Part shown: piece after piece, positions 18,127 through 26,728 of the stretch
Numbering within the stretch: the first letter of the stretch is position 1
Layout: every line of letters starts with the position of its first letter
NCBI RefSeq assembly: GCF_002078175.1
Contig: NZ_MWFK01000003.1
Coordinates: 372,001 to 436,000 of the forward strand
Length of the DNA: 64,000 bases
Direction of reading: 5' to 3'
Origin: Streptomyces sp. M41(2017)
GTDB taxonomy: Bacteria > Actinomycetota > Actinomycetes > Streptomycetales > Streptomycetaceae
Program-made: the position numbers and the translations under genes
Notes under the pieces: generated by a model
The model's input: only the letters and a program-made list of their open reading frames with translations
Databases searched by the model: none
What the model was told of the DNA's origin: nothing

Positions 18127-18753
18127 TCAGGACGCCGGTGACGAGGGCCGGCGCACCACCTCGTAGTGCAGATGCGTCACGCCAGGTGCCGGGATCGTCT
18201 GGAGGAGGCGCAGGTCCACGTGGCGCGGGAGTTCGTGGAAGAAGGGGCGGCCGCCTCCGAGGAGGACCGGCACCTGGTGGAGGATCACCTCGTCCACCAG
18301 GTCGGCCGCCAGCGCGGAGGACAGCAGGCCGCCGCCCATGAGGGCGACGTCCTTGCCCTGCGCGGCCTCGCGTGCCGCCGCCACCGCGTCCTCGATGCCG
18401 GTGGTGACGAGCATCTGCGCCTCGGTGATCTCGGGCGCCGGGCGGTGGCTGAGGACGAAGAGCGGCGCCGTCGGGTGCGGGCCGCCGCCGCCGAAATGAC
18501 GGGAGTGCTCGTACGTGGTGCGGCCCGCCACCGTCGCCCCCACCCGGCCCGCGATCGCGTCGAAGAACCGGGCGCTGGGTTCGCTGAGGCTGAAGCCGTC
18601 GAACGACTCGCTCGACGTGTCCCCGCCGAAGTACCAGTCGAAGAGCATGGTCGCGTCACCGAGCCCGCTGCCGAACTCGTCCTGCCCCTCGGGGACGCGA
18701 CCACTGATGTAGCCGTCGACCGAGACGGCGTGGGCGCTGAAGACCTTGCTCAT
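18127..18753 (-). CDS. Dihydrofolate reductase/RibD C-terminal family protein
   Basis: 208 residues beginning MSKVFSAHAVSVDGYISG, the typical opening of the RibD_C/DHFR-like family. It also has GATVAGRTTYE, HPTAPLFVLSHRPAPE, KDVALMGGGLLSSALAADL and VPVLLGGGRPFF, the NADPH-binding core. These proteins are NADPH-dependent reductases of unknown substrate; many are mis-named deaminases. AGGAG precedes the ATG. Confidence 0.85.
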   Translation of the reverse strand: MSKVFSAHAVSVDGYISGRVPEGQDEFGSGLGDATMLFDWYFGGDTSSESFDGFSLSEPSARFFDAIAGRVGATVAGRTTYEHSRHFGGGGPHPTAPLFVLSHRPAPEITEAQMLVTTGIEDAVAAAREAAQGKDVALMGGGLLSSALAADLVDEVILHQVPVLLGGGRPFFHELPRHVDLRLLQTIPAPGVTHLHYEVVRRPSSPAS

Positions 18754-19027
18754 GCTGCTCCTGCGCTGTTGCGGGGGAAGAGAGGGTTCGCGGGGGACCG
18801 TGGTGGGACGGACGGCGTCCGTCGTCGACTGCTGCCGGCGGGGAGTGGTCGGCCCCCGCCAACATAGCGATCGCCCGCGTCTGTCGGCGGAAGGCCGCCG
18901 GGTGATCGGCGCGGCTGGAGTACTCACCCCGCCGGAGGCGGGTCCCTCCCCCACAGGACGGCGGAAGAGCGGCGTGCGAACCGTGGTGCGGGCCCGGCCC
19001 GTCGTCGTGTCCTGGCAGGATTGCGCC

Positions 19028-19381
19028 ATGGAACATGTGCTTGGAATCGGTGGGTATTTCCTGCGCGCGGCCGACCCGGCGTCCCTGAGCGCCTGGTACC
19101 GCGACTGCCTCGGGCTGAACACCGGGGAGAACGGCCTGTGGCAGCAGGAGGCCGGGCCGACGGTGTTCGCTCCGTTCGAGGCCGAGACCGACTACTTCGG
19201 GTCCCGCGCTCAGCAGACCATGCTCAACTTCCGCGTCCGTGACCTGGATGCGATGCTCGCGCAGCTGCGGGCGAAGGGAGCGGATGTGGCCGGGGAGACG
19301 CAGGACATGGAGGGTGTCGGCCGGTTCGGCTGGGTCACCGATCCCGAGGGCAACAAGATCGAGCTGTGGCAACCCGCCTGA
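19028..19381 (+). CDS. VOC (glyoxalase/bleomycin resistance) family protein
   Basis: 117 residues forming one complete VOC module: two beta-alpha-beta-beta-beta units, with GIGGYFLRAADPASLSAWYR at the start and FGWVTDPEGNKIELWQP at the end, where the last Glu is the usual metal ligand. The substrate is unknown. The ATG follows CAGGAT by 6 nt without a ribosome binding site, so a leaderless mRNA is likely. Confidence 0.85.
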   Translation: MEHVLGIGGYFLRAADPASLSAWYRDCLGLNTGENGLWQQEAGPTVFAPFEAETDYFGSRAQQTMLNFRVRDLDAMLAQLRAKGADVAGETQDMEGVGRFGWVTDPEGNKIELWQPA

Positions 19382-19441
19382 GCCGCGCCTCGACGAGCTC
19401 CGCGCACATCTCGCGGGCTGCCGGACTACGAGCCCCCGGCG

Positions 19442-19473
19442 GCGGAACTCCCCCTGGTGGGAGGGAGTTCCGC
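19442..19473. terminator. Terminator between VOC and discoidin genes
   Basis: GCGGAACTCCC and its exact complement with a 10-nt loop lie between convergent genes. The stem extends with one mismatch on the outside. Confidence 0.65.
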
Positions 19474-19505
19474 TGCCGGGCGCGTTCGGTTCCCGGGACC
19501 GGCCG

Positions 19506-22500
19506 TCAGCGCACGGAGATGCTCGTCAACCGGGCGTCGCCTCGCTTGCCCGCGTCGGTCGCCAGTGCCACGTAACGGGCGGTGGCGCTGGTGGCGAGCA
19601 GACGGCTCGTACCGTGTCCGGTGAGCCGGCCGGCCTGGGTGTAGGTCAGGCCGTCACTGCTGAGTTCCACGTTCTGGCCCGGGACGCGACCGCCGGTCCA
19701 CTCCGTGCGGACCTCCCGGACGGGACGTTCGGCGCCGAGGTCGACGACCATGCGGCCGTCGGGGCCGGGCGTCCAGGCGGTGTGCGGGTCACCGTCGACG
19801 GCGGCCGAGGGGTCCGACATGCCGGGCGGGAGCGGGGTGGTGGGGAAGACCGTGCGGCCCAGGGCGAGGTCGTCGAGGGGGTAGGCCTCGGCGCCCCGCA
19901 GGGTGACGGTGGTGGTGCGGCCCGCGCGGACCTCCGCCACCTCGGTGTGTCCCTGGCCGGTCACCCGGAGGCGGCAGGACGCTCCCGTGAACCGCACCGT
20001 GGCGGCGTCGACGACCTCGGCCCGGAGCCCGGCGGGCAGCTTCCCTCCGAAGGCGGGGCTCACCTCCATACGCGGAGGCAGGAGTTCGGCCGTGGCGGCG
20101 TCAAGATCGGCCTCGTAGGAGCTGCCGTCCGCGGTGAGGGTCTGGCGTCCCTCGAACAGGACGGCGCGTGCTCCGGATCGAGGGATGCCGACACGTGTCG
20201 TCACCTGCTGCTCGGACAGGTTGAAGAGACTGAGGTGGTCCTCCGTGAGAGCGGCACGGACGCTGTCGTCCTCGGCCTGCGGAGCGGCACCGTGTGCGAG
20301 AGCGCGGAGCCTGTCGGTGGATATGCCGGGAAAGCCTTCTGCCAGCAGGGGGGTCGCGGCGCCGTCGGCGAGGACGATCGTGTCGCCGTACACCGCGAGC
20401 GGCTGCTCGGACCCCCGGACGACGAGGCCGGCCCGTCCGTCCACGTCGAGCCAGCCGCCCTTGCTCGACACGTCGGGCTCGGGCCACGAGACGAGGTCGT
20501 TCCACTGCTTGCCGTCGGCCGATCCCTGCACGGTGTACGCGCGTCCGGCGGCGGCTTCCCAGCGGAGGGTGACGCGGTCCACCGTGTGCGTGGCTCCGAG
20601 GTCCACGGCGATCCAGCTGTCCGCCCGCGGACGGTCCGCCTTCGAAACCGCCCATCGGCTCGTGGCGTTGCCGTCCACCGCCAGCGCCGGCTCCTTGCCG
20701 GGGTCGTACGAGGAAGCGGTCGCCGTGCCGCTCCGGGCGAGGTCGGTGCCGTCCGAGCCGTCACGGGCCTCGAAGGCGTAGAGGGAGTATCCGTACGTCG
20801 GGTCGGGCAGGACGCCGATCATGCGCAGGTGTCTGACCTCGGACTTCGCGAAGGTGACCTCGTCCACGCGTGGCGTGGCCGCGGCGGAACGCGCGTCCTG
20901 TGCCGTCACGGTGGCGCTGCCCTCGGCGAAGCGGTAGGTGCGTGAGCCCGTGAGGCCCGCCATGCCCGGCATGGTGAGGTTGTGGATCTCAAGGTGCCCC
21001 TCCCCCGCCGCGACACCGGTCGTCGCGTAGACGACGGCGCCCGAGGGCAGGGTGGTCAGGCCCGCTCGGCCGGTGCCCAGGCGCAGCATGGTGGCGCTGC
21101 CGTCGAACCCGTCACGGACGGTGCTGTACGTCCGCACCTGGCGGCCGGTCACCTGGGCCGCGGTGCTGGGCAGGAACATCGGGTTCGCGCCGCTGAGCTT
21201 GAACAGCCAGTCGTCGTGGGCCGGTTGCCAGGCGAACTTGACGAAGCCCGGCTTGGTCACCGCACCCGCCCAGGCCCCGGTCGACTGGTGGGACACGAGG
21301 CCGGGAACGGTGCCGAAGTCGGTCACTCCCGAGGCGTGTTGGAACAGCTCCTCCGAGGTCAGCGGGCGCACCGTGCGGCCCTGAGCCGCGGCCCACAGGT
21401 GCAGGAGGTAGCTGATGGCCACTTCCGCGCGGGCCTCGGGCTCGTACTTCGGCTCGCCGGAGAACTTCGCGAGACGGTACTCCGGCGGGTACTTCTGGTA
21501 CGCCTCCAGCCGTTCGGCGAGCGCCGCTTCCGCCCGGGCCGCCGCGCGGTCGCCGACGACCTGGGCGAGGAAGGCGAGCGGGATGACGTCACGGCCGTAG
21601 AGGTGCTCGCGGTCGTTGACCATCGGCATCAGGGGCTCGCCGGCGTCACTCATCACTCCGAGCAGGGTGCCCCACAGCTGGTCCGCGTTCGGCTGGTTGG
21701 TGAGGACCTGGGGCAACGGGCGGCCGGCGGTGATGAAGTGGGCGGCGTTGCGGCCCGATGTGCGGAACAGTTCTTCCTGATAGTGCGGGCCGAAGGAGCC
21801 GTGGTTCTCGACGATGAAGGTGTCGTAGAGGTTGCGGGCCTTGTTGTCGGAGACGGGGACGCCGTCGACACGGGCCGGGTTGACGAGGTCCGCCTGGGGC
21901 AGACCCGTCTCGTTGCGGGACCAGGTGCCGAAGGCCTTGTCCCAGTCGGCGTGCCGCGCGTCGTCCGGCGCCCAGGCCAGCCCGGGGGCGAGGGACTGTG
22001 CGTAGACGCCCATCTCCTCCAGCTTGGTGTCACCCTCGTGACCGCCGAGGAGACCGAGCGGGGTCCAGCTGCCGGAGTTCGGGTCGTCGCCGGTCCCCAA
22101 GCCCGTGGTGTAGGCGGCCTGTTCACGGGCGATCGTGTCGACGTCGGTCCGGGTGGCCTCGTCGAGGTCGTCCCACAGGAGGCGTGCCGCCAGCACGAAG
22201 TAGAGCTGGAAGGTGGTGTCGAAGAACAGCGTCCGGCCCCACTGGGTGCCGCCGGTGAGCCGGTTGGACGCGGCGAAGTGCTGGATCGTCGCGATCGTCC
22301 GGGCCTTCAGCGTCTTCTCGTCGATGCCGGCGCGCTCGCCGTCGTAGGTGCCGTGCGTGAGGAGAACCGCGTTGCCGAGCACCACGGCGAACCCGAAGTC
22401 CTTGTCCGTGTAGTAGCCGCGGGTCGCGTCCCACTGCGTCTCGGACCAGTGGGTGTGGTTCAGCAGGACGCGGTAGTAGGTATCCGCGATGGTGTCGGGC

Positions 22501-22631
22501 GCCGTGCCCGGGCGTCCGTGGGCGCTCGCCGTGCCGCTGCCGAGAGTGACGGGGACGGTCGCCGCGAGGGCGGCGGCGCCGAGGAGCTGGACGAAACGGC
22601 GGCGATCGACATTCAGGGATGCATCGGGCAC
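19506..22631 (-). CDS. Tat-exported large discoidin-domain protein, probable polysaccharide-active enzyme
   Basis: 1041 residues from the GTG at 22631 (GAAAGG 8 nt upstream). A TTG at 22664 is also open but lies inside the operator. The N-terminus has a twin-arginine motif (DRRRFVQLLG), a hydrophobic segment and ASA cleavage. Residues about 40-400 are helical and rich in Trp/Tyr/His (LNHTHWSETQWDATRGYY, GRTLFFDTTFQLYFVLAARLL), suggesting an alpha/alpha toroid. The middle is beta-rich. Two F5/8 type C (CBM32-like) modules follow: one about 640-740 (LARSGTATASSYDPGKEPAL onward) and one at the C-terminus (ALGRTVFPTT onward). I infer a secreted glycan lyase or hydrolase; the exact family is not recognised. 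A GACAACGTTGTC operator lies just upstream. Confidence 0.7.
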   Translation of the reverse strand: MPDASLNVDRRRFVQLLGAAALAATVPVTLGSGTASAHGRPGTAPDTIADTYYRVLLNHTHWSETQWDATRGYYTDKDFGFAVVLGNAVLLTHGTYDGERAGIDEKTLKARTIATIQHFAASNRLTGGTQWGRTLFFDTTFQLYFVLAARLLWDDLDEATRTDVDTIAREQAAYTTGLGTGDDPNSGSWTPLGLLGGHEGDTKLEEMGVYAQSLAPGLAWAPDDARHADWDKAFGTWSRNETGLPQADLVNPARVDGVPVSDNKARNLYDTFIVENHGSFGPHYQEELFRTSGRNAAHFITAGRPLPQVLTNQPNADQLWGTLLGVMSDAGEPLMPMVNDREHLYGRDVIPLAFLAQVVGDRAAARAEAALAERLEAYQKYPPEYRLAKFSGEPKYEPEARAEVAISYLLHLWAAAQGRTVRPLTSEELFQHASGVTDFGTVPGLVSHQSTGAWAGAVTKPGFVKFAWQPAHDDWLFKLSGANPMFLPSTAAQVTGRQVRTYSTVRDGFDGSATMLRLGTGRAGLTTLPSGAVVYATTGVAAGEGHLEIHNLTMPGMAGLTGSRTYRFAEGSATVTAQDARSAAATPRVDEVTFAKSEVRHLRMIGVLPDPTYGYSLYAFEARDGSDGTDLARSGTATASSYDPGKEPALAVDGNATSRWAVSKADRPRADSWIAVDLGATHTVDRVTLRWEAAAGRAYTVQGSADGKQWNDLVSWPEPDVSSKGGWLDVDGRAGLVVRGSEQPLAVYGDTIVLADGAATPLLAEGFPGISTDRLRALAHGAAPQAEDDSVRAALTEDHLSLFNLSEQQVTTRVGIPRSGARAVLFEGRQTLTADGSSYEADLDAATAELLPPRMEVSPAFGGKLPAGLRAEVVDAATVRFTGASCRLRVTGQGHTEVAEVRAGRTTTVTLRGAEAYPLDDLALGRTVFPTTPLPPGMSDPSAAVDGDPHTAWTPGPDGRMVVDLGAERPVREVRTEWTGGRVPGQNVELSSDGLTYTQAGRLTGHGTSRLLATSATARYVALATDAGKRGDARLTSISVR

Positions 22632-22650
22632 GCTGGGCGCCTTTCGATAA

Positions 22651-22662
22651 GACAACGTTGTC
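22651..22662. promoter_or_regulatory. GACAACGTTGTC operator upstream of the discoidin gene
   Basis: A perfect 12-bp palindrome ends 20 bp before the GTG start, a position expected to block transcription start or early elongation. It is identical to the sites at 5851 and 54919. Confidence 0.75.
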
Positions 22663-22791
22663 AAACGGATGACCGAAATTGTTCGTCCGGAATCGTCCGT
22701 TCGTCAAGGGGTGGGGCGGGAGTGATCGTTGTCGTCCCTGGGAAACGGCGACGGACCGCGACGACGTCCGGGCAGGTCGGCACCCGAGCGG

Positions 22792-22821
22792 GTGCCCCCG
22801 TCGGGAGACCGACGGGGGCAC
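22792..22821 (-). terminator. Terminator downstream of the Tat-exported unknown protein
   Basis: GTGCCCCCGTCGG pairs perfectly with its complement across a GAGA loop (13-bp stem), 40 bp after the stop codon of the upstream gene on the minus strand. Confidence 0.8.
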
Positions 22822-22862
22822 GGGCAACGGACCTGGGGCCCGGTCCTGTTGTGCGCCTTCGG

Positions 22863-23993
22863 CTACTTCCTGACGGGGCACATCCCCTCGGCGAGCGTGT
22901 TGTAGGTGGCGGCCTTCGCCGGCGCCGGGGCGGTGCCGCCCAGTTGGATCAGGATCTCGTCGGAGAGCAGGTCCTGCTTGCCCTTCAGCGCGTCGGCGAC
23001 CACGGTGCTCTTCGGGAACACCATCTCCGCGGCGATGTTGTCCTGCACGATCCGCGCGAGGTTGTCGAGCGCGGTGAAGACCGGGTCCTTCGGTGTCTCC
23101 AGACCGGGCAGGTCGATCAGGTGGGTGCCGACCTTCGCGGCGTTCATGCAGTCCTTGATGATGATGGTGTTCTGGTTGAGCACGCTGGTGGTCCACTGCG
23201 ACAGCACGACGCAGTAGAGATCCGCCCAGGCCGCCTCACCGACCTTCGCACGCCACGTCTTCATGATGTCCTGCACGCCCTTGATCTGGGCCTTCGCCGC
23301 GTACTCCATGTTGGTGCGGATGTCGGCGTAGACACTCCCGGAGAAGTCCTCGAACGACTTCATGTCGAACACCTTGGCCGTCACCGAGGAGTTGATGAAC
23401 TTCAGCGCGGCGTCGAGGATGTTGCCGCAGGACGTGACGAGCGCGGCCGGCAGACCGGCGGCGGCGAGGTTCTGGCGGGCTGTGGTGAGGGTGACGGCGT
23501 AGGCCTGAAGCGGCTTGATCCACGCGGTGGACCTGTCGTCGCCGAACGCCACCATCAGGAGGTCGTGCGGGTCGATGCGTGCGGCGTTCGGCAGGTTGGG
23601 GATCTTGTCCGCGAGGTAGGAGGCGATCACCGAGAAGATGCCGAGCGGAACGTGAGCGATGGACTTCGCCAGCTCGAACGTCTCCGCCACGGGGTTGACG
23701 GACTCCTGGCCCGTCGGGGTCACGAGGGTGAACCTGCCGCCCTTCGCGTCGTTCTGCACCACGATCACCGGGGCGAGGTGTTTGATCAACTCCGCTTTGA
23801 GGGTGGCGTAGTTGGAGCGCATTCCGGCGTTGACGGCGAAGATCGAGTCCTTCGCCTGCTGCGGGGTCACCACCACCGGGGCGGGCGGGGTCGTCCCCGA
23901 CGTGTCGGCGGCACTCGGGGAGGCCGAGTAGCCCAGGAGCGCAGCCGTGCCGATTCCGGAGGCGCCGCCTATGAAGCCTCTGCGTGTAGCCAT
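22863..23993 (-). CDS. Tat-exported protein of unknown function
   Basis: 376 residues. The N-terminus MATRRGFIGGASGIGTAALL is a short twin-arginine signal peptide. The mature part is mostly helical and relatively lysine/asparagine-rich, with four Cys (TSCGNIL, DLYCVVL, IKDCMNA and the C-terminal GMCPVRK) that could form two disulfides outside the cell. No catalytic motif is recognised. GGAGAAG precedes the ATG. It has its own terminator and sits between the discoidin gene and the isochorismatase pair, all on the minus strand. Confidence 0.6.
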   Translation of the reverse strand: MATRRGFIGGASGIGTAALLGYSASPSAADTSGTTPPAPVVVTPQQAKDSIFAVNAGMRSNYATLKAELIKHLAPVIVVQNDAKGGRFTLVTPTGQESVNPVAETFELAKSIAHVPLGIFSVIASYLADKIPNLPNAARIDPHDLLMVAFGDDRSTAWIKPLQAYAVTLTTARQNLAAAGLPAALVTSCGNILDAALKFINSSVTAKVFDMKSFEDFSGSVYADIRTNMEYAAKAQIKGVQDIMKTWRAKVGEAAWADLYCVVLSQWTTSVLNQNTIIIKDCMNAAKVGTHLIDLPGLETPKDPVFTALDNLARIVQDNIAAEMVFPKSTVVADALKGKQDLLSDEILIQLGGTAPAPAKAATYNTLAEGMCPVRK

Positions 23994-24164
23994 CTTCGTC
24001 TTCTCCGTAATGTTTCCGCGTGTGGATGTCGCGTGGGCGGGGGGAGGATCTGCATGGGGGGAATTCCAATGGCCGGGGATGTCATGTGCGTGGGGCCTGA
24101 CGTGTACGGGACCGAAGGGGGGATTCGGCTGGTGAGCTGCGGGGGGAACCGGAGGGGCTCAGGA

Positions 24165-24195
24165 GGGGCGGGAGAGGTGTGGGTTCTCCCGCCCC
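24165..24195 (-). terminator. Terminator after the isochorismatase pair
   Basis: GGGGCGGGAGA and its exact complement (11 bp, 9-nt loop) lie 16 bp after the stop codon of the lipoprotein gene. Confidence 0.75.
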
Positions 24196-24210
24196 GGCCG
24201 GGGCGTACGG

Positions 24211-24930
24211 CTACGTGAGGGAGCGCTGGTCGGGGACCACGACTCCGTAGAGGTCCTGGACCGTGGCGAGCGCGGATGCGTGGACCTGACGGGCGGGGAT
24301 CCCGTTCGGGCTGCCGTTCAGGGGCAGCGCACGGGTCGCGGAGGCGTTCGCCACCACCGTGGGGTGGTTGCCGTTGAGGAAGGCGCCCTGGGTGGTGAAC
24401 AGGGTGCACATGTTCGTCATGAATCCCGCGATGATGACGTTCTCGCGCCCGGCCTTCTTCACCTCGGCGGCGAGGTTCGTGCGGTAGAAGCCGTTCGGCA
24501 CGGTCTTCTCGACGACGGGCTCGTCCTTCACCGGCTTCAATGCCGGGATGATCCGGCCGGCCCTCGACTTCAGGTCGTACCCCTTGTCGACGATGTGGAT
24601 GACCGGGGTACCCGCCCGACGCGCGCGCTGCAGCAGCGCCTCGGCGTTGTCCACGGCCGCTTTCCACCCGTCGAGTTCCATGACGCCCTGGGTGTACGTG
24701 TTCTGGTAGTCCACCAGGATCAACGTGGCGTCGGACAGCGTCGCCGGAGTCTCGTCCAGTTTGTTGAGCTGCCGCAGTGTCGTCGTGTCCTTCGCGACGT
24801 TCCGGTCCGCGACGGGTGAGGGCTTGTCGCCGGGGCGCGAGGCGGCCTCGGAGCTGCCTCCGCATGCCGTGGCGGTGACCGCGAGGACGGTGCCGGCCGT
24901 CAGGGCGACGGCTGTCCGCAGCACCTTCAT
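24211..24930 (-). CDS. Isochorismatase-family cysteine hydrolase, predicted lipoprotein
   Basis: 239 residues. The signal peptide ends in a lipobox (VTATAC), so the mature protein should start at a lipidated Cys. The isochorismatase/nicotinamidase fold follows: catalytic Asp in TLILVDYQNTY, Lys in VEKTVPNGFY, and nucleophile Cys in GFMTNMCTLFT. It is strongly similar along its length to the cytoplasmic neighbour, so the pair arose by duplication and one copy gained a signal peptide. Its ATG overlaps the upstream stop (TGATG), implying translational coupling. The substrate (an amide, or an isochorismate-like ether) is unknown. Confidence 0.85.
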   Translation of the reverse strand: MKVLRTAVALTAGTVLAVTATACGGSSEAASRPGDKPSPVADRNVAKDTTTLRQLNKLDETPATLSDATLILVDYQNTYTQGVMELDGWKAAVDNAEALLQRARRAGTPVIHIVDKGYDLKSRAGRIIPALKPVKDEPVVEKTVPNGFYRTNLAAEVKKAGRENVIIAGFMTNMCTLFTTQGAFLNGNHPTVVANASATRALPLNGSPNGIPARQVHASALATVQDLYGVVVPDQRSLT

Positions 24931-25514
24931 CAGATGAGCTCCTTGTGGGAGGGGACGACGACGCCGTACAGGTCGGCGATGGTGGCGAGGGCGCTGTAGT
25001 GCACCTGGCAGGCGTCGAGGTCGGCGCCGGTCACCGGCAGGGAGCGGGTGGCGGTCGCGTCGGCCACGACCGTGGGACGGTTGCCGCGCAGGAAGGCGCC
25101 CTGCGCGGTGAACGCCACGCACATGTGCGTCATCCAGCCCGCGATGACGACGTCCTGCCCCTCCGGAACGTGTTCCCCGAGGTCCGTGTCGACGAAGGCG
25201 TTCGGCACCTGCTTCACGACCACGGCCTCACCCTCGTCCGGTGCGAGGCGCGGGTGGATCCGACCGATCTCGGCACGGATGTCGTACGGAGTCCCCTCGC
25301 CGCCGTCGTTGACGACGTGCACGACCTTGGTGCCCTCCTGGCGCGCTCGTGCCAGGAGGTGAGCGGCGGCGTCGAGCGATGCCTCCCATCCGTCGAGCTC
25401 CATCACACCCTGGGTGTAGGTGTTCTGGAAGTCGATGAGGATCAGGGTCGAGTCGGCCAGCTTCGCGGGGGTGTCGTCGAAGCCGTTGAGCTCGCGCAGC
25501 GTCGTTCTGGACAT
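24930..25514 (-). CDS. Isochorismatase-family cysteine hydrolase, cytoplasmic copy
   Basis: 194 residues with the family triad: Asp in LILIDFQNTYTQG, Lys in VVVKQVPNAFVDTD, Cys in GWMTHMCVAFTAQGAF. It lacks any signal peptide, unlike the downstream paralogue with which it overlaps by one base. The family hydrolyses amides such as nicotinamide or carbamoylsarcosine, or isochorismate. It is divergent from a GlxA-type regulator 160 bp away, which is its likely controller. Confidence 0.87.
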   Translation of the reverse strand: MSRTTLRELNGFDDTPAKLADSTLILIDFQNTYTQGVMELDGWEASLDAAAHLLARARQEGTKVVHVVNDGGEGTPYDIRAEIGRIHPRLAPDEGEAVVVKQVPNAFVDTDLGEHVPEGQDVVIAGWMTHMCVAFTAQGAFLRGNRPTVVADATATRSLPVTGADLDACQVHYSALATIADLYGVVVPSHKELI

Positions 25515-25673
25515 GGGGGTACCGCCTTCGGTGTTCCGGTGGATGAGGCAGCCTCAGCGATGCGTCGGGCTGCATCAGGAACGCTATGGCTCCCAAGGCG
25601 TGTCGACAATGACGTCTAACATGCAGATACGGACATGCCGCGAGGCATGCGGAGCAGCTGTTCAGGGGGACGT

Positions 25674-26675
25674 GTGCCGGACATCGCCAGACGCCTTGTC
25701 GTCATCGTGCTTTTCGAGGGCGTCGACCTGCTCGACGTGACCGGACCACCGGAGGTCTTCTCGCTGGCCCGGCGCGAGACCGAGGACGCGAGCGGGTATC
25801 ACGTCGTTCTGGCCGCCGAGACCATGGATCCCGTGACCACGTCCGCCGGGGTCCGCATCCTGCCGGACCTCACCTTCGACGAGGCCGCCGCGAAGAGCAT
25901 CGACACCCTGATCGTGCCCGGATCGGTGGAGGTCGACGGTGAGCGCCGCGTCCGTGCGATCGTCGACCCGGAGCTGGTCGGCAGGGTGAAGACCCTGGCG
26001 GGCCGGACCCACCGGGTGACCTCCGTCTGCGTCGGCGCCCATCTTCTCGCCGCGGCGGGGCTCCTCGACGGCAAACGGGCCACCACGCACTGGTCGACCG
26101 CGTCCCAACTGGCCGCGGACCACCCGGCCGTGGAGGTCGACGCCGATCCCATCTTCATCCGCCAGGGCGACGTCTGGACGGGGGCCGGGATCAGCGCCTG
26201 TCTCGATCTGTCGCTGGCCCTGATCGCCGACGACCTCGGCGAGGCCGTCGCGCTGCGGGTCGCCCGGCAGCTGGTGATGTATCTGAAGCGGCCCTCGGGG
26301 CAGAGTCAGTTCAGTGTTCCCCTGGAGCAGGTCTCCACGACTCGACGGATCGAGGACCTCCGCCATCACATCCTGCGCACCATCGCCGAGCCGCTGACCG
26401 TCGAGGATCTCGCGGCCTACGCGCATGTCAGCGACCGGCACCTCACGCGGCTCTTCAAGACGGAGCTGGGTATGACCCCGCACGCGTACATCGAGTCCGT
26501 GCGGGTGGAGAAGGCGCGCCACGAACTCGAGTCCTCCGACGCGACGCTCGAACGTATCGCGTCCGTCTGCGGGTTCGGCACGACCGACACCTTGGTGCGG
26601 GCGTTCCGGCGCCGGCTGAACACGACGCCCACCGAATACCGTCGCAGGTTCCGCGTGCCGCAGACCACCCGATAG
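25674..26675 (+). CDS. GlxA/FtrA family transcriptional regulator (DJ-1/PfpI plus AraC HTH)
   Basis: 333 residues. The N-terminal DJ-1/PfpI (GATase1-like) domain (VVIVLFEGVDLLDVTGPPEV, with a nucleophile-elbow Cys in TSVCVGAHLLAAAGLLDGK) occupies about residues 1-190. The C-terminal double AraC helix-turn-helix (LTVEDLAAYAHVSDRHLTRL; IASVCGFGTTDTLVRAFRR) is at about 220-325. GlxA-type proteins sense small amides or nitrogen compounds. Start: the GTG at 25674 lies just after CAGGGGGA; ATGs at 25635 and 25647 are alternatives. It is divergent from the isochorismatase pair and probably regulates it. Confidence 0.87.
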   Translation: MPDIARRLVVIVLFEGVDLLDVTGPPEVFSLARRETEDASGYHVVLAAETMDPVTTSAGVRILPDLTFDEAAAKSIDTLIVPGSVEVDGERRVRAIVDPELVGRVKTLAGRTHRVTSVCVGAHLLAAAGLLDGKRATTHWSTASQLAADHPAVEVDADPIFIRQGDVWTGAGISACLDLSLALIADDLGEAVALRVARQLVMYLKRPSGQSQFSVPLEQVSTTRRIEDLRHHILRTIAEPLTVEDLAAYAHVSDRHLTRLFKTELGMTPHAYIESVRVEKARHELESSDATLERIASVCGFGTTDTLVRAFRRRLNTTPTEYRRRFRVPQTTR

Positions 26676-26683
26676 GACGGCGA

Positions 26684-26719
26684 GGCGGTCACCCGGGGCG
26701 GCCGCCCCGGGTGACCGCC
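26684..26719. terminator. Bidirectional terminator, 17-bp arms
   Basis: GGCGGTCACCCGGGGCG and its exact complement are separated by only two bases, between convergent regulator and transporter genes. It is one of the strongest inverted repeats in the window. Confidence 0.75.
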
Positions 26720-26728
26720 CCCCGTCCG

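Noticed and set aside
20982..24218. Very long plus-strand frame (1078 codons) opposite the discoidin and Tat-exported genes
   Set aside because: It runs across several minus-strand genes and intergenic regions and encodes low-complexity Gly/Arg/Val-rich protein without motifs.
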